Of a stretch of DNA of 64,000 bases, positions 41,121-49,905 are shown one piece after another. Source of the stretch: Mycosarcoma maydis (lineage: Eukaryota; Basidiomycota; Ustilaginomycetes; Ustilaginales); NCBI RefSeq assembly GCF_000328475.2, contig NC_026493.1, positions 488,768 to 552,767 of the forward strand. Reading direction: 5' to 3'. Each line of letters begins with the position of its first letter. The first letter of the stretch is position 1. Below the pieces are notes generated by a model. It searched no databases and was not told the origin of the DNA. It saw only the letters and a list, made by a program, of their open reading frames with translations. Both the position numbers and the translations under genes were made by a program.

Positions 41121-42845
41121 TCAAGGTCCGACATGGTTGCGCACTTTGACGTGGACCGGAAGCTTGTGGTTGCGCTTGGTCACAAAGGCATCCACTAGAC
41201 TGTCCTGGAATTTTTGCGCGTCGTAGTTGCCTGTGGGAACAAAGTCGAATCGTCGGACGAGGTTGGAGATGACAAGGCGAATCTCCATGTAGGCCAGGAC
41301 CTTGCCCACGCACGAAGTCTTTCCGAACGAGAAGGGTGTAAAGGCGGTTTTGTTGAAATGCTCCTCGTTTTCCGGGTGGAGCCACCGTTCTGGGCGGAAG
41401 CGCAGTGGCTCGGGCGAAAAGTTGCGAGCATCTCGCTGGAGCGACCAGATGGGCAGCGTAACAATCGTGTTGGCAGGGATGACGACCTTCTGTCCATTCA
41501 CATCGACCACGGCCGGCGAGGTGCTTTCGCGCTGCAGGCCGGTAGGGACGGGAGGGAAAATTCGGAGCGACTCGTTGATGACGGCATTGAGCAGAGGGCA
41601 TGTCTTGTCGTCCATTCGAGCAAAGTCGGTAAGCAGGGAAGCGTCGTCACCAAACACATCCAAGAGCTCCTGACGCAGGTCGGCGAGGATCTTGGGATGC
41701 TCCATCAGGAAGAACATGGCGATTCCCATCGTAGTCGACGAAGTGTCGCTGCCGGCCACGATGATCAATCGCGCATCCGTCGTTGCTTCGGCATCTTGTC
41801 GTTTGCTGCTCTTTCCCTTTTCCGTTTCGACCTCGTGCAGTAAGTGACCCATGATGTCCGGCACCGCCTCTTTGCGTGCTTTGCGCTCCATCACAATCCT
41901 GGTCATATACTTGTCGAATTCGGCAATGGGGTTCGGCAGCAGCCCGAAAACTTCGACGAGGTAAGGCAGATTGCCAACCAGTTGGACAAACGACATGAAA
42001 TCCTCCAAGGCTTGGATCATGGGTGTCAGTTGACCGTGGTTGAGCAGGCCAAAGTCACCAGCGAAGCCGGCCTGCGACATGACATCAAACGAGTAGAAGG
42101 AGCAATAGTCATCGATGTTGACCGTCTCCTTTCGCTGCGAACGCTTTTCGAGCTGGTTGACCATGTTGTCTATGTTGTCGACCAAGATGGTCTCGTAGCC
42201 TTTGAGTGCCTTGGCCGAGAAGGCAGCGTCCCAGATCTTGCGACGCGCCGAGTGGTCTGACTCGATGAGGACCGAGTGCAGATTGCGAGGGACGTGTGCG
42301 CCACGAGCGCCGGCAGTGGCTTCGTACCACGGACCTCGCCAGAAAGAACTCTTAGCACCCATGATCGGGGCAATAGCTGTAGGAGCGTTGATCGAGATCT
42401 CGCGAGGGCCTGTCCTGACAACGTCGCCGTACTTCTTGTGAGCCTCTTCGAGGGCTCTCGGACGAAGGCCTTTGGCGTCGGTGGTCATGAGAGCGAATTT
42501 GGAGACCGCCCAAGCCTTGGGTCCAGGGAAGTGACGAAGTCGGTGGAAGAAGAGACGATAGACGCCGATGCTGATGAGAACACCCAACGTCCAAACAGCT
42601 AGATCGACATAGGCGAGCTTGGCAGCATCGGGGAAAAGCGTTGTTTTATTGACCGAGTGTCGAAGCGAGACATCGATGCTGAAGAGGGCAGTAGTGAGAG
42701 CAAGAAGCTGCATGGGCCAAAGCTCAACGTGACGGAAGATAAGATGGTGAGAGGCGACGGATAGAACGGCGATGCACAGAAAACGATGCTGTTCGAACGA
42801 CTGCATCGCTGTCTGTGCCATTGTAGGGCCCGAAAGCGGTGGCAT
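41121..42845 (-). CDS. Cytochrome P450 monooxygenase
   Basis: A 574-residue single-exon protein. It has N-terminal membrane segments (up to about residue 105), then FPGPKAWAVSKFA with the Pro-rich hinge, the oxygen-binding I-helix motif VAGSDTSSTT, ExxR as ESLR (VINESLRIFPPVPTG), the PERW motif and the heme loop FSFGKTSCVGKVLA with the cysteine ligand. It needs a CPR reductase partner at the ER. The sequence resembles microsomal fungal P450s of the type found in secondary-metabolite clusters, including indole-alkaloid hydroxylases, but the substrate is unknown. A TATA-like CTATAAAG (42982-42988, read on the minus strand) lies about 140 bp upstream, next to telomere-like repeats. It may work with the prenyltransferase locus about 15 kb away; that link is only inference. 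Confidence 0.92.
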   Translation of the reverse strand: MPPLSGPTMAQTAMQSFEQHRFLCIAVLSVASHHLIFRHVELWPMQLLALTTALFSIDVSLRHSVNKTTLFPDAAKLAYVDLAVWTLGVLISIGVYRLFFHRLRHFPGPKAWAVSKFALMTTDAKGLRPRALEEAHKKYGDVVRTGPREISINAPTAIAPIMGAKSSFWRGPWYEATAGARGAHVPRNLHSVLIESDHSARRKIWDAAFSAKALKGYETILVDNIDNMVNQLEKRSQRKETVNIDDYCSFYSFDVMSQAGFAGDFGLLNHGQLTPMIQALEDFMSFVQLVGNLPYLVEVFGLLPNPIAEFDKYMTRIVMERKARKEAVPDIMGHLLHEVETEKGKSSKRQDAEATTDARLIIVAGSDTSSTTMGIAMFFLMEHPKILADLRQELLDVFGDDASLLTDFARMDDKTCPLLNAVINESLRIFPPVPTGLQRESTSPAVVDVNGQKVVIPANTIVTLPIWSLQRDARNFSPEPLRFRPERWLHPENEEHFNKTAFTPFSFGKTSCVGKVLAYMEIRLVISNLVRRFDFVPTGNYDAQKFQDSLVDAFVTKRNHKLPVHVKVRNHVGP

Positions 42846-42981
42846 CGCTGTAAGCAGTAGGATTTGTTGATGACGGCGTGCGAGAGGGTGTTAGGGTAGA
42901 AAATGAAAGCAACCAGAATGGGCTGGGCGCTCTAGTCAAAAGAACAAGAACGGATCATACCGAGGCTGACAACGCAACAGG

Positions 42982-43004
42982 CTTTATAGGTTAGGGTTAG
43001 GGTT
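42982..43004 (-). promoter_or_regulatory. Telobox-like AACCCTA repeats beside a TATA-like box
   Basis: On the minus strand, AACCCTAACCCTAACC is followed directly by TATAAAG, about 140 bp before the P450 start. It may be an interstitial telomere-like repeat or a telobox promoter element. Confidence 0.4.
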
Positions 43005-43393
43005 GTGGATCAATCGCAGCTCGGAGTTTGGCCATAATCCCGCAACGTAGCCTTGCTAATACGCTCATACACTCACACGCTCATACGCTCTTACGGGCAG
43101 CAGAAGAGTGCCACGGTAGCATTGGAGCGCTACTCTGACGGGCGTGAGAATCACACAGTCACAAAGTGTGGGGAAACAGCATCGCCATGATTGGACGCAG
43201 ATGCTGTGACACACCAAGATGCCACGCTCGGACCAAGTCACGAGGTAGTTGCGTAGAAACGCACATGTAATCACGAATGCTACGGCCCGTGAGCCGCGAG
43301 CCACGAGCTGCAGCATGTCACACCCGTTTCCCCGTGGGGAAGTCGCTTACATTGAGCATCCGCACGCACAAATCACAAATTCCACTAACTTAT

Positions 43394-43437
43394 GCACGAT
43401 TCACGATTCACGCTTCACTATTTATGATTCGTGATTG
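43394..43437. repeat. Dispersed AATCACGAATC motif cluster
   Basis: Tandem and inverted copies of GATTCACGATTCACG in the intergenic region before the chitin deacetylase locus. Confidence 0.85.
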
Positions 43438-43797
43438 TTGGATCTATTAATAATTTACTGTACGTATGAATCGTGACTCACTACAGTATCCCAGCGCGCT
43501 CGTCTGGCTTGGCACAGATCCAACCAATTACACGGCCGAGAGACTCAATCACCAAGGATAAAAATCAAGCCAGTTCAGACGTGCGCCGCCCAACAAAGTC
43601 GCACAAGGCACATTCACGATTCACAATCCACGATTCGTGACATTTCGCCTTGAACATGCCAAGTCGTGACTAACGTTAGTCAAGCGTCAAGTCACTCTAG
43701 CCGAGCGATCAAGATCCGAGTCCTGTTCATGTACCTTGCCTTGACAATTTTGATTGCTTGTGTTCCTCGCGCCGAGTCTGGGCGACGGCGAAACTCC

Positions 43798-45142
43798 CTA
43801 AAAGCAAGCAAGCAAGCTACCCATCACGGTGGCAACAGCTACAAGCACGAGTGGAAAAACCGAGATGGATGACGTCCCGCACGCGCCACTAGACTTGTGG
43901 CTCTGCTGCTTGCTGATTGTGGTGGGAAAAGCAGGCTTAGTGCTGCTACCGGTAGGGGGAGCGGTGTGCACGGGGGAGGCTTGACGGTTCCCAGAGCCAT
44001 CGCTGGCAGTAGCAAAGGAACCGCCCATACCGCTGAGTGTGCCTTGAGCGGAGACCTGTGCCGTCGAGCTGATGCCCATAGAAGCATCCGGTAAACCGGA
44101 GGCAACAACGTTACCCTGGATGTATTCGGAAAAGTTGGGATAGAAAATGTCCTCAGGATAAGGCCGGGTGATGTTCAGGCAGGCGGTCAGAGGAACCACA
44201 TGTTTCCAGGCCGCCTTGACTGCAGGATACTGCTCGATGCTCATGTTCATGGCTGACTGCTCCAATTCGTGCTCGAGCACAATAATTCCACGCTGTGGCC
44301 ATCGAAATAATGCTCGAATAGGTCTGGCGCATAGATGGAGTGGGTATCGAACCGTACGGCGCAATGTTCCAGTCGTTGGTGTCAACGTTCCACATAATGG
44401 TGCGCAAGCCGAGTCCTTGTGCGATACCACGGATACGATCGTCAATGTCACCGTAAGGAGGACGCCAGCAGGTGCGCGTGACACCCATAACGTACTTAAT
44501 CGTTTTGATGGTGTACCACAACTCTGCAAAGGCTTGGGAGTTGGTCAACGCCTTCATATAGCGGTGAGACCAGGTGTGGACGCAGATGTGGTGCTCATCC
44601 ACAATGCCGCGCTGCGCTTCCAAGGGCCAGTCCATGACATTGGAACCAATATACATCAAGGAAGCCTTTTGGTTATTGGCAGCCCACATGTCGTAAAGTG
44701 CGTTGTGAGTGCAGTTGGGACCGTCATCGAATGTATAGCCCCACGTGTACGGCTCATTGCATGTGATGATGTCAGGCAAAAGGCCAGCATGCTTGGGCTC
44801 AGTGCAGCCATTGTCTGTCCACCAGCAGTCGGGGTCTTGAGCCAGGTTGTAATCACCATCCAGGTTGGCACCACTCAGCGAGGCGGGTTGAGTACCGCGA
44901 ACGCCAATGCCGCAAGGAATCACACCAGAAGCCTTGATGGTCTGTAGCAAGTGCAATGCTTCGATGTCGCCTGGTAAGATGTCGGCTAGTTCCCAAACGG
45001 CGGGGAATTGGTTCGTTATTTGATTGATGATGGGCAGACTGTACGGTGCGCACTCTGCACCTGGATCGTTGAGCTGCGAAGCCGTCTTTTCGGTTGTGCC
45101 GTGTGGTGCGCTTTGGCGCTTATCCAAGGCGAACAATTCCAC
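43798..45142 (-). pseudogene. GPI-anchored chitin deacetylase, frameshifted
   Basis: Two overlapping minus-strand frames form one polysaccharide deacetylase (CE4). The first (from 45142 down to about 44290) has TFDDGP, HTWSH, RPPYGDIDDR and DTNDW, the metal-binding and catalytic motifs 1-4. The second (about 44300 down to 43798) has GIIVLEHEL (motif 5), PYPEDIFYPNFSEYI, a Ser/Thr/Gly-rich stretch and a hydrophobic C-terminal tail fitting a GPI anchor signal. The shift of one base lies within about 44285-44305, and no GT..AG pair of plausible size joins the frames there. The 5' end is also unclear: the frame opens with GTG and has no ATG signal peptide. The family removes acetyl groups from chitin to give chitosan in the fungal wall. 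It could be a real pseudogene or an assembly error. Confidence 0.75.
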
Positions 45143-46077
45143 ACCGTCCCTAGCAGCAGCCCGCCGGACGTTGTCGTGAATCGATTGATGAAAGAACTCT
45201 GTTCTTCACACTCCATCATCTAAAAGCTTTGCTGTCCAAGAACCTACGTCATGCAAGGTACACTAATCTCACACTTACCCTTACCTTTACTCACTAGCAT
45301 ATCAATACGACAGACGCGAAGGCCCCACGTCAGCCACCTCACCGCATTGTGACGCACCTTGACTTGTCACTACGATGATCGTGTTCTGCCGGCTTTTGCT
45401 GACCCTTCCAGCAGCCTAGAAAGCTACTGCACAAGTGACATTGTCTCAAGGTTCGGAGCTTTGGGAAATGCTCAAGAGCTCTTCCAGATGTTCGGAAGGC
45501 TCCGTGACAAATCAGACGATCTAGCCAGTTGTAGCGAGCTGACGATGGTCGAAGATACAATTTTTACTGGGACTCTTGGTTCCGACACGATACTCCTGTT
45601 GGCAGGGGACCGTCTGACCTTGTCGGCTGGTTCGAGGATTACTTGAACCCCCTAACCCTTCGAGCCCCTCAAAAAGGCGCGCACAAAACCTTAATGAAAA
45701 CGAGACAATCACGTCAGATCTGGGTCACATCTTCTGAACCACCCACCCCATTCTTGCAGGGAGAAGCGAGAACGCCGAAATCTGCAAGTTTGCCCTTGAG
45801 CGACCGTATGGAACTTGCCTGGAAAAAGTCGAGGTTGGCTCGCTGTGTCTCAGCGGATAAGCCACGACAACGAACGTGCAGCGTAAGACCAGGAGGCAGG
45901 AGTACCGTAGGGTCGAATTGCACACAACACAGACTTCAAAGCGTCTGTCACTAATAGCAAGTGCACAATGCTGACTGAGATGCAGCACGTAGTAGCGTTG
46001 ACAGCGAATGACAAGGAGCTTTGAGTTTCGCCAAAGATTTGACTCGCTGATGTTTGCATAAGGCGACAGAGGAGCGT
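45143..46077. other. Intergenic region
   Basis: About 0.9 kb. It may hold the missing 5' exon of the deacetylase (a frame at 45016-45219, minus, includes TTTSGGLLLGTVW), but it is not resolved. No other gene was seen. Confidence 0.5.
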
Positions 46078-46335
46078 TCAGTAGTCATCGCAGTAGCACC
46101 AATCGCAGAACTCATCTTTCCCCCCTGTAACTACCCCTGTGCTACTGCAATGGCCAAACGACTCCTTGCAGTATTCAAGATTGGTTCGAGCATCGCGCCC
46201 TCCGCCATCTCCACAGCGCAGCGCGTATCGGGGAGCGGTTTCTTGTAGCGATCGCTTCAATGCGGCTGCATGGACTTCGGTGAGGGTGAGCGCCAGAGTC
46301 ACCATCAAAGCTACTCGTAATGTTGTGGGCAGCAT
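46078..46335 (-). CDS. Small cysteine-rich secreted protein (effector candidate)
   Basis: An 85-residue protein. Its signal peptide is MLPTTLRVALMVTLALTLTE with likely cleavage after VHA. The mature part of about 62 residues has six cysteines arranged CGDGGG...EYC...GHC...FCDWCYC, and ends in acidic residues (DDY). The ATG at 46335 is preferred over an upstream ATG because it directly starts the signal peptide; the upstream frame encodes a Thr-His repeat read from the CA/TG microsatellite. A TATA-like GTATATAAAT lies about 200 bp upstream (near 46537-46546, minus strand). Small size, a signal peptide and even cysteines are typical of secreted fungal effectors or antimicrobial-like peptides. 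No family is recognised. Confidence 0.7.
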   Translation of the reverse strand: MLPTTLRVALMVTLALTLTEVHAAALKRSLQETAPRYALRCGDGGGRDARTNLEYCKESFGHCSSTGVVTGGKDEFCDWCYCDDY

Positions 46336-46369
46336 GGTTTGCGTTCTAATCCGTTTCTTGCTTTGGGAT

Positions 46370-46371
<2 letters not shown>

Positions 46372-46404
<33 letters not shown>
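46372..46404. repeat. (TG)16 microsatellite
   Basis: About 16 TG units, 37-69 bp upstream of the small secreted protein's ATG, and so probably in its leader or core promoter. Confidence 0.95.
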
Positions 46405-46406
<2 letters not shown>

Positions 46407-47227
46407 CCGTGGCTTGGCGCACCAGCTAGAAAGGCCACACAGCCTGACGTGTCTCGCTATAGCTTGGGACTTGGACCTCGAGGTGTGATAGGTCTTAGGA
46501 CCATCAGGCACGAATCTCTGTTAAAGAATGTATGGAATTTATATACCGCAAGAGCGAGTCTATCCAAGACGTATGGCGTAAGCACCTTGAACAAAGCGCA
46601 TTGCGTCTCCATGCTGAGACATAGTTCATGACACTAATGATGGCCCAGCTTCACTAAATAGTGCTTAGTCTCTACACGCACTAAACCCATTTACTGGAAA
46701 CCACAAGATCCTACGACCGTCCTCATTTTGTAGTTGACGTCAAACTTGTACCGCACTCGCCATGAGTCCATGGCACCAGCAGATGGCGCTGTCAAAACAT
46801 GGGACTTGCACCCAGACTGCAGCCAGCCGCTCCAGTCTCGTCGAAGGTAAGGTGAGGCGGATTGAGACGGTGAATAAATTCAGATTTGAGACGCGCCTTT
46901 TGCTTCAAAATGCAGGACAAATTGGGAGACGCTACAAACTGGAAGACACTTGAGAATAATTAGGGGGAAAAGACCCGTGATGGTTCTCGGCAGTTTTGAT
47001 GAAGGGAAGAAAATGGTGAAAAGATCGCTTGGATTTTCTGGACTCGAGACTACATACAAAGTGAGCATATTTATGTCTTTGTGAACTGCTCGTCCTGCGA
47101 CTCGGGACATCCATCTCCTCTTTCCTTCCCGTCTTCGCTCTGTGCGGGACGTGGCCTGTGTGCCTTTCGGTGGTAGGCTCTTGCAGAGTAGGCGAGGGCT
47201 ACCTCATCTCTGCTCACGTTTGGTCGT

Positions 47228-47287
47228 ACCCCGGGTAATCGCACGTGATTCTCGTTTAATGGTTGAGTAACCCCGGGTAATCGCACG
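47228..47287. repeat. Two 18-bp direct repeats, 42-bp period
   Basis: ACCCCGGGTAATCGCACG occurs perfectly at 47228-47245 and 47270-47287. The following 12 bases are also similar between the two copies. Confidence 0.9.
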
Positions 47288-47593
47288 CAATTTCCGTTTG
47301 ATCGCGCAGGGACTATGCCGAAAGGGTCTTGGTCGACCATTGTATCTTCAACTAAGACGGGCAACTACAGCTTCACAAAGGTTCACCAGTGTTGCCTGTT
47401 CACTGTGTGAATAGTTAGAGCCAATTAAGGAAATTTTAGTCCTGAAAGCAAAAAGTACAGTAGTATTAAATATTGAATTACAGTATCTAGAGGTCACTAT
47501 TACTTGCCACCATCATCGCCAACCTCCTTCCTCGCCGGATCTGCCCTGCTCGTCGACCTTGCTCGTCCACCTTGATATAATAGCTTAGCAAGA

Positions 47594-47842
47594 ATGTCGG
47601 ATTGGAACAGGAAAGTCATACTGACAGTCAAAGATCAATCCGATGGGACGACAGTGAAGAACCGCTTTCCGCCCGACGACAACGCAGCACAGTCCCTGGC
47701 TCAAATACTTGGCCGCCTCCAAAGGGGTGACGTGAGCTACGAATCCGTCACCATCCTCGTTACAGGCGTCGAAAGGGACCAAGTGCCTGTGCTCATTACG
47801 GGTGGGCAAGATGTTGTGAGCGAACGCGAACCAGTTCCGTAA
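47594..47842 (+). CDS. Hypothetical 82-residue protein
   Basis: An open frame MSDWNRKVILTVKDQSDGTT... ending REPVP, hydrophilic, without a signal peptide or cysteines. No domain is recognised. It is bounded by sequence that looks like decayed genes (an NRPS-like fragment begins about 400 bp away), so it may be a chance frame or a gene remnant. A longer antisense frame (47585-47998) overlaps it and is equally unconvincing. Confidence 0.25.
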   Translation: MSDWNRKVILTVKDQSDGTTVKNRFPPDDNAAQSLAQILGRLQRGDVSYESVTILVTGVERDQVPVLITGGQDVVSEREPVP

Positions 47843-48249
47843 CGCACCCGCTTTCGTGCATGCGAGTTGCATTAATGGACCTGACTTAGCAAGCAGCTTG
47901 GTCTTCCTCCAGTCATCGAAACGTGTTGGCCGACTTCGTCTATCCGTGTCCCGACGTTGACGGTCCACTTCCACCCATCCTTTTTTGTGAGCTCTCATAA
48001 CAGCCTTTACAGTTGTTATGGGCGTAATTTGTTCATCAGGTCGTCCCGCCCGGAATGTGCAATGACGCTTCTTGTGCTACATGATCCAGCCATTGCGAGC
48101 TTACACTTCGCCGTGTGGCTCAAGCGTAATTGAAGTGCCGTCTGTTAAAGGCACTGTCGCGATGGCAGCCAAGCGGCGAGACCGGGCCGAGGGTTGCGTG
48201 CTGTTGGACGCCAACTCGACTCGATGCGGTGAAAGTGAAGAATGCTCAA
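47843..48249. other. Intergenic region
   Basis: About 400 bp. On the minus strand, frames continue weakly from the NRPS-like fragment (NYLPEFEHSSLSPHR...), but no condensation-domain motif is found. Confidence 0.4.
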
Positions 48250-48658
48250 ACTCCGGCAGGTAGTTAGGGACGCATCGATGGTCTTGCCAGCAAAGATGGT
48301 GGCGACGCTAACTTGATTTGGTCCGTGTCTTCGCAAATGGTCTGCGACACGCACCGCTTTGATCGAATCACCGCCGAGTCGAGTAAATGGCTGCGAAGGT
48401 CTAAAGTCGTTTCGCGTTTCAACGGGAACGATCACGACTCGGCGATCAATTCCTCCAGCCCCGATCCTTTGCATTTGCCACCTCCTGCTCCTCACTGATA
48501 TGAAGCGTTCGGGCTGGGGAAAGTCCGAATTGCCAATCCGAGTTCTTGGAAGCCCACCATCAAGACAGATTCACGTGCTAGGACTACGATTGGCAGGTAG
48601 TCGGTCCTCGCACCGTCTCTTGATTGAAGAGACTAGATCGGCACTTGCCCCTTGAGAC
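48250..48658 (-). pseudogene. NRPS adenylation-end plus carrier-domain remnant
   Basis: On the minus strand three frames hold pieces of an NRPS in correct order. First comes ADLVSSIKRRCEDRLPANRS (about 48622-48557), like the end of an adenylation domain. Then GGIDRRVV (from 48456) is like the GKIDRR core motif A10. Then DFRPSQPFTRLGGDSIKAV and VRVADHLRRHG with VSVATIFAGKTID (about 48408-48290) match a carrier domain; the Ser of LGGDSI (48364-48366) would take the phosphopantetheine arm. The pieces are separated by stops and frame changes, and no adenylation core or condensation motif is present nearby. So this is a decayed fragment, not a working gene. NRPSs make peptides such as siderophores in smuts. 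The motif spacing supports the call. Confidence 0.72.
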
Positions 48659-49905
48659 ACCACCTGAGGAGGGCGACTTGACCCCCTTTCACCAACCCGC
48701 CTCGCCGCTGCCACCCGCCATTTACCCTACCCACCGACTCTGATGTGCTGCACCCCTTCACCTTCAAGGTGGGCATCGGCACCAGCCTCGCGGTCTTGAA
48801 CTTGCGTACGTATTCTTTTCGCTGACAACATAAGAGCAGATTTCTGAACTACTTCGTTGCCATCATTGCTGCCTCTCAGCTCAAGGCTGGGCTGCCAAGT
48901 TCGTCTGCACGAGCTCGATCATTCGATCAGGACAAATCAAGTCAAGATACGCCTTACAAGCACATGACTGTACCGGTACGGCACTCAAAAAGCCCGACAG
49001 GCTTCTTGGCTCCTCGAGTGGAAGAGGGAAAATAACATACATACTTGTGTCAGCCCTTGTATAGCCTAGAGCGTATCGACCGAGAGAAAAAGTCGAATGC
49101 AATTTTACCGTCAATTTTATAATAATACAAAACACAGTATGCCCCTGGGGACGTGTGCATGATTCTACGCCCAATCCGTCACGACCAGAGCAACATTTTA
49201 TTTAAATATCGTGTAGCTAACAATGGCCGACCCTCCGCCGACGGAAGGCTATCACCGCGCCTCATAGAGGTGCGACACTAAATTGGTGAAAGAAAAAAAT
49301 GAAAAAACCCTCGCCCTCTGAGGCTGTCAGTTGTGTTTGTGCTACCTCCGTACATGATCCACTTTGACCACGTATGGCTGAAACTGCGAGTCTCTGATCG
49401 ATAGATTGCATGCGAGGCCTGCCGCACCTGCTGTCGCTAACGCTTCTGAGCAAGCATCGAGCCAATACAGCTGAATGACCTCGGCTCGAGATAGAATGCC
49501 TGATGTTTGCGTAGCAATCACGAATCGCGTCCACGCTTTTACTGTTAAAATTGATAGCGCCTCTAAGTTATCATTTCGCTTGTCTGTCCATCGCATGGCT
49601 CAGAATTGGCCGTCAAAAGTCTCACTATAACAAGTCAAATTGATCTGGTCGGCTGAAGCGTATCGCCGGCAGCAAGCAAGATACATGCTATCGCGTTTGA
49701 TGGATGCCTATACCCTAGGATGCCCTTTCAGCTTCCTTCCCTCTGTTAGACAAGGTCCAACTGTCGACCTGACCCTTTGTCTCTCCTTCTCACTACATCA
49801 AGCATATCATCTCCCTACCTTTCCGTGTCGTTGCTTGACGTGTTACGAAGCATGCACCCTGTGCGAGAGGCGCAACTCCCTCCCCCGCTGCACCTTGGCT
49901 TCAGC
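48659..49905. other. Intergenic region
   Basis: 1.25 kb before the ABC transporter. Possibly further decayed NRPS sequence, but no motif could be recognised. The pyrimidine-rich leader of the transporter gene is at about 49740-49870. Confidence 0.5.

Larger units (their letters stand above)
42846..43797. other. Intergenic region with telomere-like and AATCACGAATC motifs
   Basis: 0.95 kb. It holds a TTAGGG-like run (42991-43004), motif copies (43260-43275, 43392-43437, 43611-43640) and the 3' flank of the chitin deacetylase locus. No gene was seen. Confidence 0.6.
46336..47593. other. Intergenic region with microsatellite and direct repeats
   Basis: 1.26 kb. It holds a TG/CA microsatellite (46372-46404), a pair of 18-bp direct repeats (47228-47245 and 47270-47287) and AT-rich sequence after 47400. 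No supportable gene was seen. Confidence 0.6.

Noticed and set aside
44350..44550. Intron explanation for the deacetylase frame change
   Set aside because: GT..AG pairs near the junction either give the wrong phase or remove the conserved NDW region, so a simple frameshift fits better.
45540..45650. Possible tRNA gene (GGTTCGA-like B box)
   Set aside because: The flanking sequence does not fold into acceptor and anticodon arms by eye. No tRNA could be supported anywhere in the window.
47585..47998. 137-codon minus-strand frame overlapping the small plus-strand frame
   Set aside because: No motif or signal, and no better supported than the frame on the other strand.
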